From NCBI GenBank assembly GCA_050012355.1, contig JBEKHI010000048.1, positions 1 through 30,524 on the forward strand: a stretch of 30,524 nucleotides of DNA, written 5' to 3'. This DNA comes from JBEKHI01 sp050012355 (GTDB lineage Bacteria > Actinomycetota > Actinomycetes > Streptosporangiales > Streptosporangiaceae). Under the pieces are notes generated by a model. The model did no database searches. It was not told where the DNA came from and worked only from the letters and a program-made list of their open reading frames with translations. Position 1 is the stretch's first letter; each line of letters begins with the position of its first letter. Positions 16,387-23,091 of this stretch are shown piece by piece. Both the position numbers and the translations under genes were made by a program.

Positions 16387-17312
16387 AGTCGCTGGCTCGC
16401 CCGCGGGCGCTGCGGCCAGGGGACCGGGTCGCGGTGCTGTGTGTCAGCGGCCCCGCCGAACCTGAGCCACTGGCCACCGGTCTTGACATGCTGCGGTTCG
16501 CCGGTCTGGACCCGGTGATCTATCCGTCGGCGAGCGAGCCCGGCAGCTTCCGTTCCTACCTGGCGGGCGCGGACAAGACGCGAGCGGACGACCTGGCGGC
16601 GGCGCTCACCGATCCCGGTATCGCCGGGGTGTTCTTCGCCAAGGGCGGCTACGGCGCGCAGCGCACGCTCGAGGTCCTGGACTGGGACGCGCTCGCCGAC
16701 CCACGACCAAAGGTGCTGGCCGGGTTCTCCGACGTCACCGCGGTGCTCGAAGCGGTCGCGGTCCGGCTCGGATGGGCGTCGCTGTTCGCCCCGATGGTAG
16801 CGGCGCCGGGAAGCGAGGCGCACTACTCGTTCGGCTCGCTATTGCGCACTCTGCTGCGTCCCGCCGAGGCCACCGAGCTCCATTACCCGGACGCCGTCAC
16901 GGTCACCGGCGGCCTGGCTCGCGGCGTCACCATGGGCGGCACGCTCACCCTGCTGGCATCATCGCTGCGCACGCCCACCTCGTGGCCCGCCCGCGGCGGG
17001 ATCCTGCTGCTCGAAGATGTCGAGGAGGAGCCCTACAAACTAGACCGCATGCTCACCCAGCTGCGCCGGTCCGGTTACCTAGACGGCGTCGCCGGGATCA
17101 TCACCGGTACCTTCACCGACTGCGGCCCGCGCGACGAAGTGCAGGCGGTCCTCACCGAACGGCTAGGCGACCTCGGCGTCCCGATGGTCGCCTGGGCCAA
17201 CGTGGGCCACGGCGGCAAGTTCCAGACCTACCCGATCGGCCTCGCCGCCGAACTAGACGCCGACGAGGCCGTTCTCCGCTTGCTCGACCCGCCGCTCCGA
17301 CCGCCCGCCTGA
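16383..17312 (+). CDS. S66-family LD-carboxypeptidase (LdcA/MccF-like)
   Basis: 309 aa from a GTG overlapping the ATPase stop. The family Ser-Glu-His triad is visible: Ser116 in AGFSDVT, Glu211 in LLLEDVEEEPYKLDRML and His276 in NVGHGG; GGYGAQR and GGTLTLL are also conserved. LdcA members cut the L,D-bond before D-Ala in murein tetrapeptides; MccF members cleave C-terminal acylsulfamide-type conjugates such as microcin C. There is no signal peptide, so it acts in the cytoplasm, after import by the co-transcribed ABC system. This suggests salvage of muropeptides or processing of an imported peptide conjugate; which one cannot be told from sequence alone. It ends the operon, 21 bases from a convergent gene. 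Confidence 0.92.
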   Translation: MKSLARPRALRPGDRVAVLCVSGPAEPEPLATGLDMLRFAGLDPVIYPSASEPGSFRSYLAGADKTRADDLAAALTDPGIAGVFFAKGGYGAQRTLEVLDWDALADPRPKVLAGFSDVTAVLEAVAVRLGWASLFAPMVAAPGSEAHYSFGSLLRTLLRPAEATELHYPDAVTVTGGLARGVTMGGTLTLLASSLRTPTSWPARGGILLLEDVEEEPYKLDRMLTQLRRSGYLDGVAGIITGTFTDCGPRDEVQAVLTERLGDLGVPMVAWANVGHGGKFQTYPIGLAAELDADEAVLRLLDPPLRPPA

Positions 17313-17333
17313 CCCGTCAAGATCGCGCGCCGC

Positions 17334-18236
17334 TTAGGACGGCGACCAGGCGGCGTTCGCGCCGCTGAGCACCAGACACGCGAGTTCCCCAGGCACCTGG
17401 CCGTCCAGCCAGGCGGCGAACCCGGTCGCGGCGGCGGGCTCGACCGCGAGCCGGAACTCTTCCCACAGCCGGTCCCGTGCCTCGATGATCGAGGCGTCGT
17501 CGACCAGCGCCAGTCCTCCGCCCAGCTCGCGGTATGCCTCGACGGCTAGCTCGCCCACCCGGCTGGCGCCGAGCGACGACGCCGCCACCGTCGAGTAGTC
17601 GACCGGCGCGTCGACGGGCTTGCCCGCCTCCGCCGCCGCGTGCAGCGACGCGCACGCCTCGGGCTCCACGCCGATCACGTGACGTCCCGAACCGGCGGAT
17701 ACCCCCGCGAACAGCCCGCCGCCGCCGACCGGGACCGCCACCACATCGCAGTCCGGCAGATCCTGGGCGATCTCGAGCCCCAGCGTCGCCTGCCCCGCGA
17801 CCACCGCCGGGTCGTCGTACGCGTGCACGTAGTAGGCACCCTCCGTAGCGGCGAACTCGCGTGCCGCCGCCTCGGCATCGGCGTATTTTTCCCCGGCCAT
17901 AACGACGCGAGCTCCTGTCCCGGTGATCCGCCGAGCCTTGATCTCGGGAACCGACTCCGGGACGAACACCGTCGCGGGAATGTCCAGCCACGCGGCGGCC
18001 GACGCGACTCCGAACCCGTGATTACCGCCGGACGCGGTCACCACCCGCTCCGGACGGTAGGTCAGCAGCGCGTTCAGCGCACCGCGGATCTTGAACACGC
18101 CGCACACTTGCAGGTTCTCAAGCTTGAAGGTGACCGGTCGCCCGTCAACGGTGGCCCGCAGCACCGGCGTTCGCCGCAGATACGGCGCGATCCGCTCGGC
18201 GGCAGCCTGGACGTCTTCAGTGGAAGGTAGCGGCAT
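17334..18236 (-). CDS. PLP-dependent serine/threonine dehydratase-like enzyme (fold type II)
   Basis: 300 aa. Schiff-base Lys49 lies in GVFKIRGALNAL (most members have SFK), followed by the phosphate loop TASGGNHG (68-74) and the glycine-rich PVGGGGLFAGVS that holds the cofactor phosphate. The length fits single-domain catabolic threonine/serine dehydratases without an ACT domain; family relatives also include racemases and hydroxyaspartate dehydratases. Expected reaction: deamination of L-Thr or L-Ser to the 2-oxo acid. The Ser-to-Val change beside the lysine may shift substrate. It lies convergent to the S66 gene, and follows the DUF gene by 7 bases on the same strand, so it may be read from the HTH-DUF3887 promoter. 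Confidence 0.88.
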   Translation of the reverse strand: MPLPSTEDVQAAAERIAPYLRRTPVLRATVDGRPVTFKLENLQVCGVFKIRGALNALLTYRPERVVTASGGNHGFGVASAAAWLDIPATVFVPESVPEIKARRITGTGARVVMAGEKYADAEAAAREFAATEGAYYVHAYDDPAVVAGQATLGLEIAQDLPDCDVVAVPVGGGGLFAGVSAGSGRHVIGVEPEACASLHAAAEAGKPVDAPVDYSTVAASSLGASRVGELAVEAYRELGGGLALVDDASIIEARDRLWEEFRLAVEPAAATGFAAWLDGQVPGELACLVLSGANAAWSPS

Positions 18237-18243
18237 GCCCCAA

Positions 18244-18603
18244 TTATCGCAGGCCCATCCCGGTCCCCGCTCCCCTGTTCGCTGCCCGGATCGCCCCTAC
18301 CTGAGCGGCGATGAGGACGGCGAGCAAGATGGGCATGATAATCAGCGCACCTCCCGCGCTCCCGTGATGCGGGTGCACGAGACCCGCGAAGATGCCGCAG
18401 AAGATGCCGTAGACGAGGGCGCCCCCCACCGGCCAGAGAACTAGCCCGGCGGTCTTCGACACGAAGTTGTTGTAACTCCCGACGCCGTAATGCACCGGGA
18501 CCCGGGCGTCGGACGGAAGCGTCAGCCAGCCGCGGATCGACACGCCGATCATCACGAGTATGAGCAGCGCGCCGACTGAGAGCTCTGCGATCTCCATGGT
18601 CAC
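18244..18603 (-). CDS. Small four-helix membrane protein of unknown function
   Basis: 119 aa if the GTG at 18603, which overlaps the upstream TGA, is used; an ATG two codons on is also possible. Hydrophobic stretches at about 8-25, 52-75 and 83-106 suggest three or four membrane passes. The block LPSDARVPVHYGVGSYNNFVSKTAGLVLW is reminiscent of the DUF1648 segment in which a predicted outside loop carries P-x-H-x-G, but I would not assign the family firmly. Co-transcription with the HTH-DUF3887 gene is clear from the overlap; partnerships between such membrane proteins and a regulator are common in actinomycetes. Confidence 0.75.
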   Translation of the reverse strand: MTMEIAELSVGALLILVMIGVSIRGWLTLPSDARVPVHYGVGSYNNFVSKTAGLVLWPVGGALVYGIFCGIFAGLVHPHHGSAGGALIIMPILLAVLIAAQVGAIRAANRGAGTGMGLR

Positions 18604-19223
18604 GCCGCCCCAGTGCTGTTCTGGGGGAGGATGCGGACGCCCGCGACCTTCCCGTCCTTGTCATAACTGACCCTGCCATTCAGCTCCCCCGCCTCATAGC
18701 GCAGCGGGATATCGACGACGGTGATGTCGCCCCACTGACGGACGACCGGCTCGCCCATTCCCTCGTAGGCGCCGACCATCCCGGTGATCCGGGCGAGGGC
18801 GGCGGCCATGAGCTCGGCCGTTGCCTTGCTCGCCACTTCCTCGTTGAAATCCGCCGACATGGCGGTGTAGTCGCCCGCGAACCAGTCGATGATGACCTGG
18901 GTCGCGTGCTCGGCCGCCCCCGGCCGAGTGCTCGCGTTCATAGGTACTCCCGTTCTCGGGTCTATCGGGTTGCCGAACCGCTGGAACGCCGCCTGCCGCG
19001 TCACGCCGAGCACGTCCCCGATCTCCTGCCAGGTACGTCCCGCGGCGCGCGCTCGCTCGACGCTCGCACGCAACGTCGCGGCGGCCAGCCCGTTCAGGTC
19101 GGCCGCGAGGCGCACCAAGGTGAGGTCGGCCCCCACCCCATCACTCCCCTGCGCGGCGTCCGCGAGCAGCCGCGCGCCGTCGCGCACCTGGTCAGCCAGG
19201 CTCTCGACGTCCACGCGGTCCAT
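18600..19223 (-). CDS. HTH regulator with C-terminal DUF3887-like domain
   Basis: 207 aa from the ATG at 19223; an upstream in-frame start at 19283 would extend through the promoter and is rejected. A helix-turn-helix lies at about 62-84 (RTWQEIGDVLGVTRQAAFQRFG). The C-terminal half (about 105-200: VIIDWFAGDYTAMSADFNE, IPLRYEAGELNGRVSYD, KVAGVRILP) is an NTF2-like fold of the DUF3887 type, possibly a ligand sensor or dimeriser. It heads a unit with the small membrane gene. An inverted repeat over its promoter suggests that it represses itself. The predicted transcript starts at or within a base of the ATG, so it is probably leaderless, which is common in actinomycetes. Confidence 0.87.
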   Translation of the reverse strand: MDRVDVESLADQVRDGARLLADAAQGSDGVGADLTLVRLAADLNGLAAATLRASVERARAAGRTWQEIGDVLGVTRQAAFQRFGNPIDPRTGVPMNASTRPGAAEHATQVIIDWFAGDYTAMSADFNEEVASKATAELMAAALARITGMVGAYEGMGEPVVRQWGDITVVDIPLRYEAGELNGRVSYDKDGKVAGVRILPQNSTGAA

Positions 19224-19224
19224 G

Positions 19225-19259
19225 CTTGTAAAGCTATCCTTGACAAGAAGCCCTGTCAA
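19225..19259 (-). promoter_or_regulatory. Promoter and operator of the HTH-DUF3887 gene
   Basis: On the minus strand TTGACA (19259-19254), a 17-base spacer and TAGCTT (19236-19231) form a good sigma70-type promoter. The predicted start is at the ATG. CTTGTAAAG (19225-19233) and CTTGACAAG (19239-19247) form a 9-5-9 inverted repeat with one mismatch over the -10, and TGTCAA/TTGACA form a second dyad over the -35, so a bound repressor would block polymerase. Confidence 0.65.
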
Positions 19260-19282
19260 TGATCCCTTTACACCCTTCCGCA

Positions 19283-19338
19283 CCCCACCGATGGCCCATC
19301 GCTGGGGTAATAGCGCTATCGATGACCCATCGCTGGGG
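19283..19338. repeat. 31-bp-period tandem repeat, locus 1 (two units)
   Basis: Units CGATGGCCCATCGCTGGGG (19289-19307) and CGATGACCCATCGCTGGGG (19320-19338) are separated by a 12-base spacer containing ATAGCGC. Each is partly self-complementary (CCCCA-CGATGG / CCATCG-TGGGG). The same arrangement with the same 31-base period occurs at 27896-27945. It lies between the HTH-DUF3887 promoter and the 3' end of the SMP-30 gene. Confidence 0.8.
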
Positions 19339-19351
19339 TCAGGGGGCCGGG

Positions 19352-20248
19352 TTAGCCGGCGAAGCGGTAGGCGGGGCGGCCGGTGACTCCCGGATCGACG
19401 CAGAAGATGTCGCCGGCGTGCGGCTCGGCGAGCAGGTCGGCCTCGGTGAAGTCCTCCCGGCCGGTGGTGATGTAGAGCGTTCTGAGATCCGCACCGCCGA
19501 AGGCCATGCAGGTGACCTGCCGGACCGGGAGCCTGACCACCACGTCGACCGTGCCCGCTGGCGTGTAGCGGCGTACCTCGCCCGTTCCCCAGACGGCCAG
19601 CCAGAGGCAGCCCTCGGAGTCGAGCGTCAGTCCGTCGGGGACACAGCCCGGCTCGGTGACGGTTATCAGCCGCTGCCGCTCACCGAGCGCGCCGCTATCG
19701 GGATCGGTGCCGAACACGTCCACCCCGCCCGCCGTGCTGTCCGCGAAGTAGAACGACCGGCGGTCACCGGACCAGTCCAGCCCGTTGGATAGCCCGACAT
19801 CGGTGACCATCGTGGTGACGGTGCCCGCGGGCGTGAGCCGGTACAGGCAGCCGCGCAGGCCGTCGTCGGTCCGATCGGGGCCGCCGGCCGTCCAGGGCAT
19901 CGTGCCCGCGCAGAAGTTCCCCCACGGGTCCGGTTTGCCGTCGTTGAACCGGACCGTCTCGCGGTCGGTGCTGAACCCCGGCAGCCAGTTCAGTCGTTCA
20001 CCATCGTGGATGGCGAACCCGTCCACCATCGCCAGCATCAGCCCGCCGCTGGTGGTCAGGCCCACGGCGCCGACCGGGTCGCCCACCGGGAAGCTGGTAT
20101 GCGCACCGGTGGCCGGGTCGAACGCGTGCACCACGCCGGGCAGGATGTCCACCCATCTGAGCAGTCCGCGATCGGGGTCCCAGACAGGACCCTCGGCCAG
20201 CTCGCAGCCCGACGGCACGGCGAGGTCCGCGCTGAGCACCCGGGTCAT
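19352..20248 (-). CDS. SMP-30/gluconolactonase-family lactonase
   Basis: 298 aa, the family length. A six-bladed propeller is expected. Divalent-metal ligands are in place: Glu19 (CELAEGPVW), Asn155 (LSNGLDW) and Asp205 (PDGLTLD), with the substrate-side RFNDGKPDPWGNFCAGTM at 100-117. It should hydrolyse a sugar lactone to the aldonate. Its ATG overlaps the dehydrogenase stop (ATGA), so dehydrogenase-made lactone would be its natural substrate. It is the last gene of the iclR-dehydrogenase-lactonase unit. Confidence 0.9.
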   Translation of the reverse strand: MTRVLSADLAVPSGCELAEGPVWDPDRGLLRWVDILPGVVHAFDPATGAHTSFPVGDPVGAVGLTTSGGLMLAMVDGFAIHDGERLNWLPGFSTDRETVRFNDGKPDPWGNFCAGTMPWTAGGPDRTDDGLRGCLYRLTPAGTVTTMVTDVGLSNGLDWSGDRRSFYFADSTAGGVDVFGTDPDSGALGERQRLITVTEPGCVPDGLTLDSEGCLWLAVWGTGEVRRYTPAGTVDVVVRLPVRQVTCMAFGGADLRTLYITTGREDFTEADLLAEPHAGDIFCVDPGVTGRPAYRFAG

Positions 20249-21255
20249 CGGTCGATGTCCAGCATGACCTTGCCGCGGACGCCGTCCGGCGCGCGGAGCG
20301 CCCGGTAGGCCTCCTCGAACTGACTCAGCGGGAAGCGATGCGTGATCAGCGGGCGCAGATCGATCTGCCCCGAACCGAGCAGCGCGGCGACCTCCGCGAA
20401 CGACGCCGACGTGTACCCGAAGCTCGCCGCGATCAGCAGGTCGTTGTTCACCACGTCGTCCACCGGGAACGCCGCGCGAGCCTCGGTGCCCGCGAGTCCG
20501 AGCAGCACCACCCGGCCGCCGCGGCGGGCGAGCCCGATCGCGCGCTCGACCGCGCTCGCGGACCCCGCCGCCTCGATGACGAGGTCAAACCTGGCCGGTA
20601 CGAGCCCGGTCTCGAAGCTGGTCACGCCAAGCGCGGTCGCCAGCGGGGCCTGCGCCTCCCGCTGCCCGAACATCACGAGCGACGCGGGCGAGTACAGCCG
20701 GGTCAGGTGCGCCGCGATCAGCGCGACGGTGCCGTCCCCGACGACAGCCACGTCCTCCCCCGGGCGCGGATGCCCGCGCCCGATGCCACGCCAGGCCACC
20801 GCCGCGGGCTCCGCGAGCGCCGCGTCGAGCAGGCTCGCGTCCGGAGGAAGCGGATGCACGAGCCGCGCGGGCAGCAACACCTGGTCGGCGGCCGCTCCCG
20901 CCCGGGTGAACCCGAGTTCGTCATACGTCAGGCACAGGTTCGTGTCACCGCGCGCGCACAGGTCGCAAGCGCCGCACGGGACGATCCCCTCGGCGATGAC
21001 CGGCGTCCCCGGCGCCAGCCCGGTCACGCCCGGTCCGGTCGCCTCGATGACCCCCGACCACTCGTGGCCGGGGACGAGGGGGTAGCGCGTGTAGGCGGGG
21101 TCGACCACCCCGTCGAGCAGTTCGAGGTCGGTGCCGCAGACTCCCACATGCACCGGCCGGGCGACCACCTCGCCGGGTCCGGGGACCAGTTCGGCGACGT
21201 CCTCCAGGCTGATTGAGCCAGGCGGACGGATGACAAGAGCCCGGTACTTATCCAC
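20245..21255 (-). CDS. Zinc-dependent medium-chain dehydrogenase (sugar/polyol or threonine dehydrogenase type)
   Basis: 336 aa from the GTG at 21255, which overlaps the end of iclR by 8 bases with GGAG just upstream; a longer frame to 21315 runs through iclR and is rejected. Catalytic zinc ligands Cys40, His64 and Glu65 lie in HVGVCGTD and PGHEWSG; structural zinc Cys94, 97, 100 and 108 lie in CGACDLCARGDTNLC. The nucleotide-binding segment reads VAVVGDGTVALIAAHL, with GDGTVA in place of GxGxxG. Family members oxidise a secondary alcohol or a sugar C1 with NAD(P). Next to a lactonase and an IlvD/Edd dehydratase, a sugar dehydrogenase role is the best reading, but the sequence itself does not fix the substrate. 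Confidence 0.88.
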   Translation of the reverse strand: MDKYRALVIRPPGSISLEDVAELVPGPGEVVARPVHVGVCGTDLELLDGVVDPAYTRYPLVPGHEWSGVIEATGPGVTGLAPGTPVIAEGIVPCGACDLCARGDTNLCLTYDELGFTRAGAAADQVLLPARLVHPLPPDASLLDAALAEPAAVAWRGIGRGHPRPGEDVAVVGDGTVALIAAHLTRLYSPASLVMFGQREAQAPLATALGVTSFETGLVPARFDLVIEAAGSASAVERAIGLARRGGRVVLLGLAGTEARAAFPVDDVVNNDLLIAASFGYTSASFAEVAALLGSGQIDLRPLITHRFPLSQFEEAYRALRAPDGVRGKVMLDIDR

Positions 21256-22069
21256 GCTGCCGCTCCGCGAATTTCGGGCCGCCGAGCGCCGCCGTGATCT
21301 GGTCGGCGGCGTCACGGATCGCGACGCCCAGCTCGTCCACCTGCCAGGTCGGCCGGTTCAGCTTCAGCGCGGTGCCACTGATCGCCGCGACGCAGCCACC
21401 GGTCCTGTCGTATACCGCCGCTCCCACGCAGAACACTCCCTCCGAGTCCTCCTCATCATCGATCGTGTAGCCGCGCCCGGCGCTCAGTTCCAGGTCACGC
21501 GCGAGCGCGTCCGGATCGGTGATCGTGCGCGGCGTCCGTTCCGGCATCCCCGCCTCGATGGCCAGCTCCCTGGCCCGCTCGAGCGGCAGCGCGCTGAGCA
21601 GTGCCTTGCCGGCCGAGGTGCAGTGCGGGTACTCCCGCTGTCCCAGGTAGCTGGCGAACCGCACCGTACCCGGCGCGTCGACCCGGCCCGCCACGACGGC
21701 GTACGGGCCGTCGGGAACGACCAGGCGAGTCGTCAGGCCGGTGGAATCGGTGACTTGCCGCATGACGGGCAGCGCCAGGCCCAGCAGGGGCGAGGAGTCC
21801 GAGGCCGCGTCCCCGAGCTTGGCCAGCGTCATTCCGAGCCGGTACCGGCGGCTCAGCCGGCTGCCGGAATCGGCGACGTAGCCACGCGCGATCAGCGTGT
21901 GCAGCAAGGCGAACGCGCTGCTCTTGGAAACCGCCAGCCGGTCGGTCAGTTCGGTCAGCGTCATGCCGTCAGGCCCCGCCGCGGCGAGCAGTTCCAGCGC
22001 GTCGAGCGCGCGGTCGACACTGTTCAGCCGGTAGCGTACCGATTCACTTTCCTGACCTTTGTTCGGCAT
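21248..22069 (-). CDS. IclR-family transcriptional regulator
   Basis: 273 aa from the ATG at 22069 (MPNKGQES); an upstream in-frame start would cross the promoter. An N-terminal winged helix (about 15-80: VDRALDALELL, MTLTELTDRLAVSKSSAFALLHTLI, RGYVAD) is followed by a GAF-like effector domain with the family markers YPHCTSAGKALLSALP, GYTIDDEEDSEGVFCVGAAVYD and GCVAAISGTAL. It is the local regulator of both divergent transcripts. The ACAAAATT box abuts its start codon, and an inverted copy lies on the other side of the intergenic region, which fits autoregulation and control of the plus-strand genes. The effector is presumably a pathway metabolite. Confidence 0.93.
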   Translation of the reverse strand: MPNKGQESESVRYRLNSVDRALDALELLAAAGPDGMTLTELTDRLAVSKSSAFALLHTLIARGYVADSGSRLSRRYRLGMTLAKLGDAASDSSPLLGLALPVMRQVTDSTGLTTRLVVPDGPYAVVAGRVDAPGTVRFASYLGQREYPHCTSAGKALLSALPLERARELAIEAGMPERTPRTITDPDALARDLELSAGRGYTIDDEEDSEGVFCVGAAVYDRTGGCVAAISGTALKLNRPTWQVDELGVAIRDAADQITAALGGPKFAERQRG

Positions 22070-22169
22070 AACAAAATTTGATTCCCTTCCTTGACATGCA
22101 CCATAACGCTGCCGTCTCATAGTTGTCACTCTTATTCGGGAGAAAGAGACATAATTTTGTATAGCCGAA
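22062..22169. promoter_or_regulatory. iclR divergent promoter region with inverted TTCGGC-NNN-ACAAAATT sites
   Basis: Plus strand 22062-22078 and minus strand 22169-22153 both read TTCGGC, three free bases, then ACAAAATT: 14 of 17 positions identical in opposite orientation, one near each divergent gene start. This symmetric placement is what two operators for one regulator look like. Confidence 0.65.
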
Positions 22170-22182
22170 AGGTCAGAACACG

Positions 22183-23091
22183 ATGACGTGGGCCAGCGAT
22201 CTGCTGCGCGGGCTGAGCGACGGCGGTCCGGGAACGGGTAGCTTCCCGGACGGCGCGGCGTTCCGCATCGAGATCCCCAGCGTTGAGGGACCGCGGGTGC
22301 TCGACGCGGTGCTGCGCGCCGCCGAGGCAGAGGGCATCACGGTCAACCGGGTGTCCCAGGGCAGCGGCGCAGTGCTGCTGCGGGCCAGCGAACTACGGGA
22401 CATGGCCCAGGCCGGCCACGAGGCCGGCGTTGAGGTGTGCCTGTTCGTCGGGCCACGTGAGCGTTACGGGACGGGGGCGCACGCCAGATCGGAAGACGGG
22501 CGCGCGCACGGTGATCAGGTCCGCGGCCTGCGCCAGCTCGGCTACGCGCTCGAGGACGTGCTCCGGGCCACCGAAGAAGGCATCCGCAGCTTCCTCGTCG
22601 CCGACCTCGGCCTGCTCCGCGCGGTCACGCGGGCGCAGCGGCAGGGAGCGCTGCCCGGCGACATCGTGTGGAAGATCTCTGCCAGCATGTCCCCGACCAA
22701 CCCCGTGACCCTCGCGCTCCTGGAGGAACTCGGCGGGTCGACCGTCAACGTCCCGTCCGATGTCACGCTGGCCGAGCTCGCCGAGATGCGTGCCGCGGTC
22801 AGCCTGCCGATCGACCTGTACGTGGAGTCCCCGGACGCGCTCGGCGGGGTCGTCCGCGGCCAGGAGCTAGGCGACCTGGTGCGCACCGGGGCGCCGCTAT
22901 ACGCCAAGTTCGGGCTGCGCAACGCCCAGCCGGTCTATCCGAGCGGTTACCACCTGGACGCGGTGGCCAGCGCCAACGCCACCGAGAAGGTGCACCGCGC
23001 GGCGGTGGCGCTGGAGTGGTTGCGGCGGCTATCGCCCGGTCTCGTCCAGTCCCAGCCGGGCGCCAAGGGACTGGGGGTCCCGGTCGCATGA
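22183..23091 (+). CDS. TIM-barrel-like protein distantly resembling U32 peptidases; function unknown
   Basis: 302 aa. ATG at 22183 with AAAGG 10 bases upstream. Alternating strand/helix pattern suggests a barrel: IEIPSVEGPRVLDAVLRAA, GVEVCLFVGPRERYG, IRSFLVADLGLLRAV, then SMSPTNPVTLALLEELGGSTVNVPSDVTLAELAEM and LPIDLYVES. This last stretch recalls the barrel of U32 proteins, where a block of the form N-x-x-A-x-x-x-L-x-x-L-G is followed by S-x-E-L-x-L-x-E-I, but the U32 cysteine-rich catalytic signature is missing. Candidate reactive residues include the Lys of VWKISAS and of YAKFGLR. It heads the plus-strand operon facing iclR; its stop overlaps the next start (ATGA). In a pathway with lactonase and sugar-acid dehydratase an aldolase or isomerase role is conceivable, but I have no direct evidence. 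Confidence 0.82.
   Translation: MTWASDLLRGLSDGGPGTGSFPDGAAFRIEIPSVEGPRVLDAVLRAAEAEGITVNRVSQGSGAVLLRASELRDMAQAGHEAGVEVCLFVGPRERYGTGAHARSEDGRAHGDQVRGLRQLGYALEDVLRATEEGIRSFLVADLGLLRAVTRAQRQGALPGDIVWKISASMSPTNPVTLALLEELGGSTVNVPSDVTLAELAEMRAAVSLPIDLYVESPDALGGVVRGQELGDLVRTGAPLYAKFGLRNAQPVYPSGYHLDAVASANATEKVHRAAVALEWLRRLSPGLVQSQPGAKGLGVPVA

Noticed and set aside
18600..18950. Possibility that the HTH-DUF3887 and small membrane gene form a toxin-antitoxin pair
   Set aside because: Lengths, the sensor-like domain and multi-pass membrane protein do not match known toxin-antitoxin families.
22091..22096. TTGACA as a -35 for the U32-like gene
   Set aside because: No acceptable -10 at 16-18 bases, so I do not call a promoter there.
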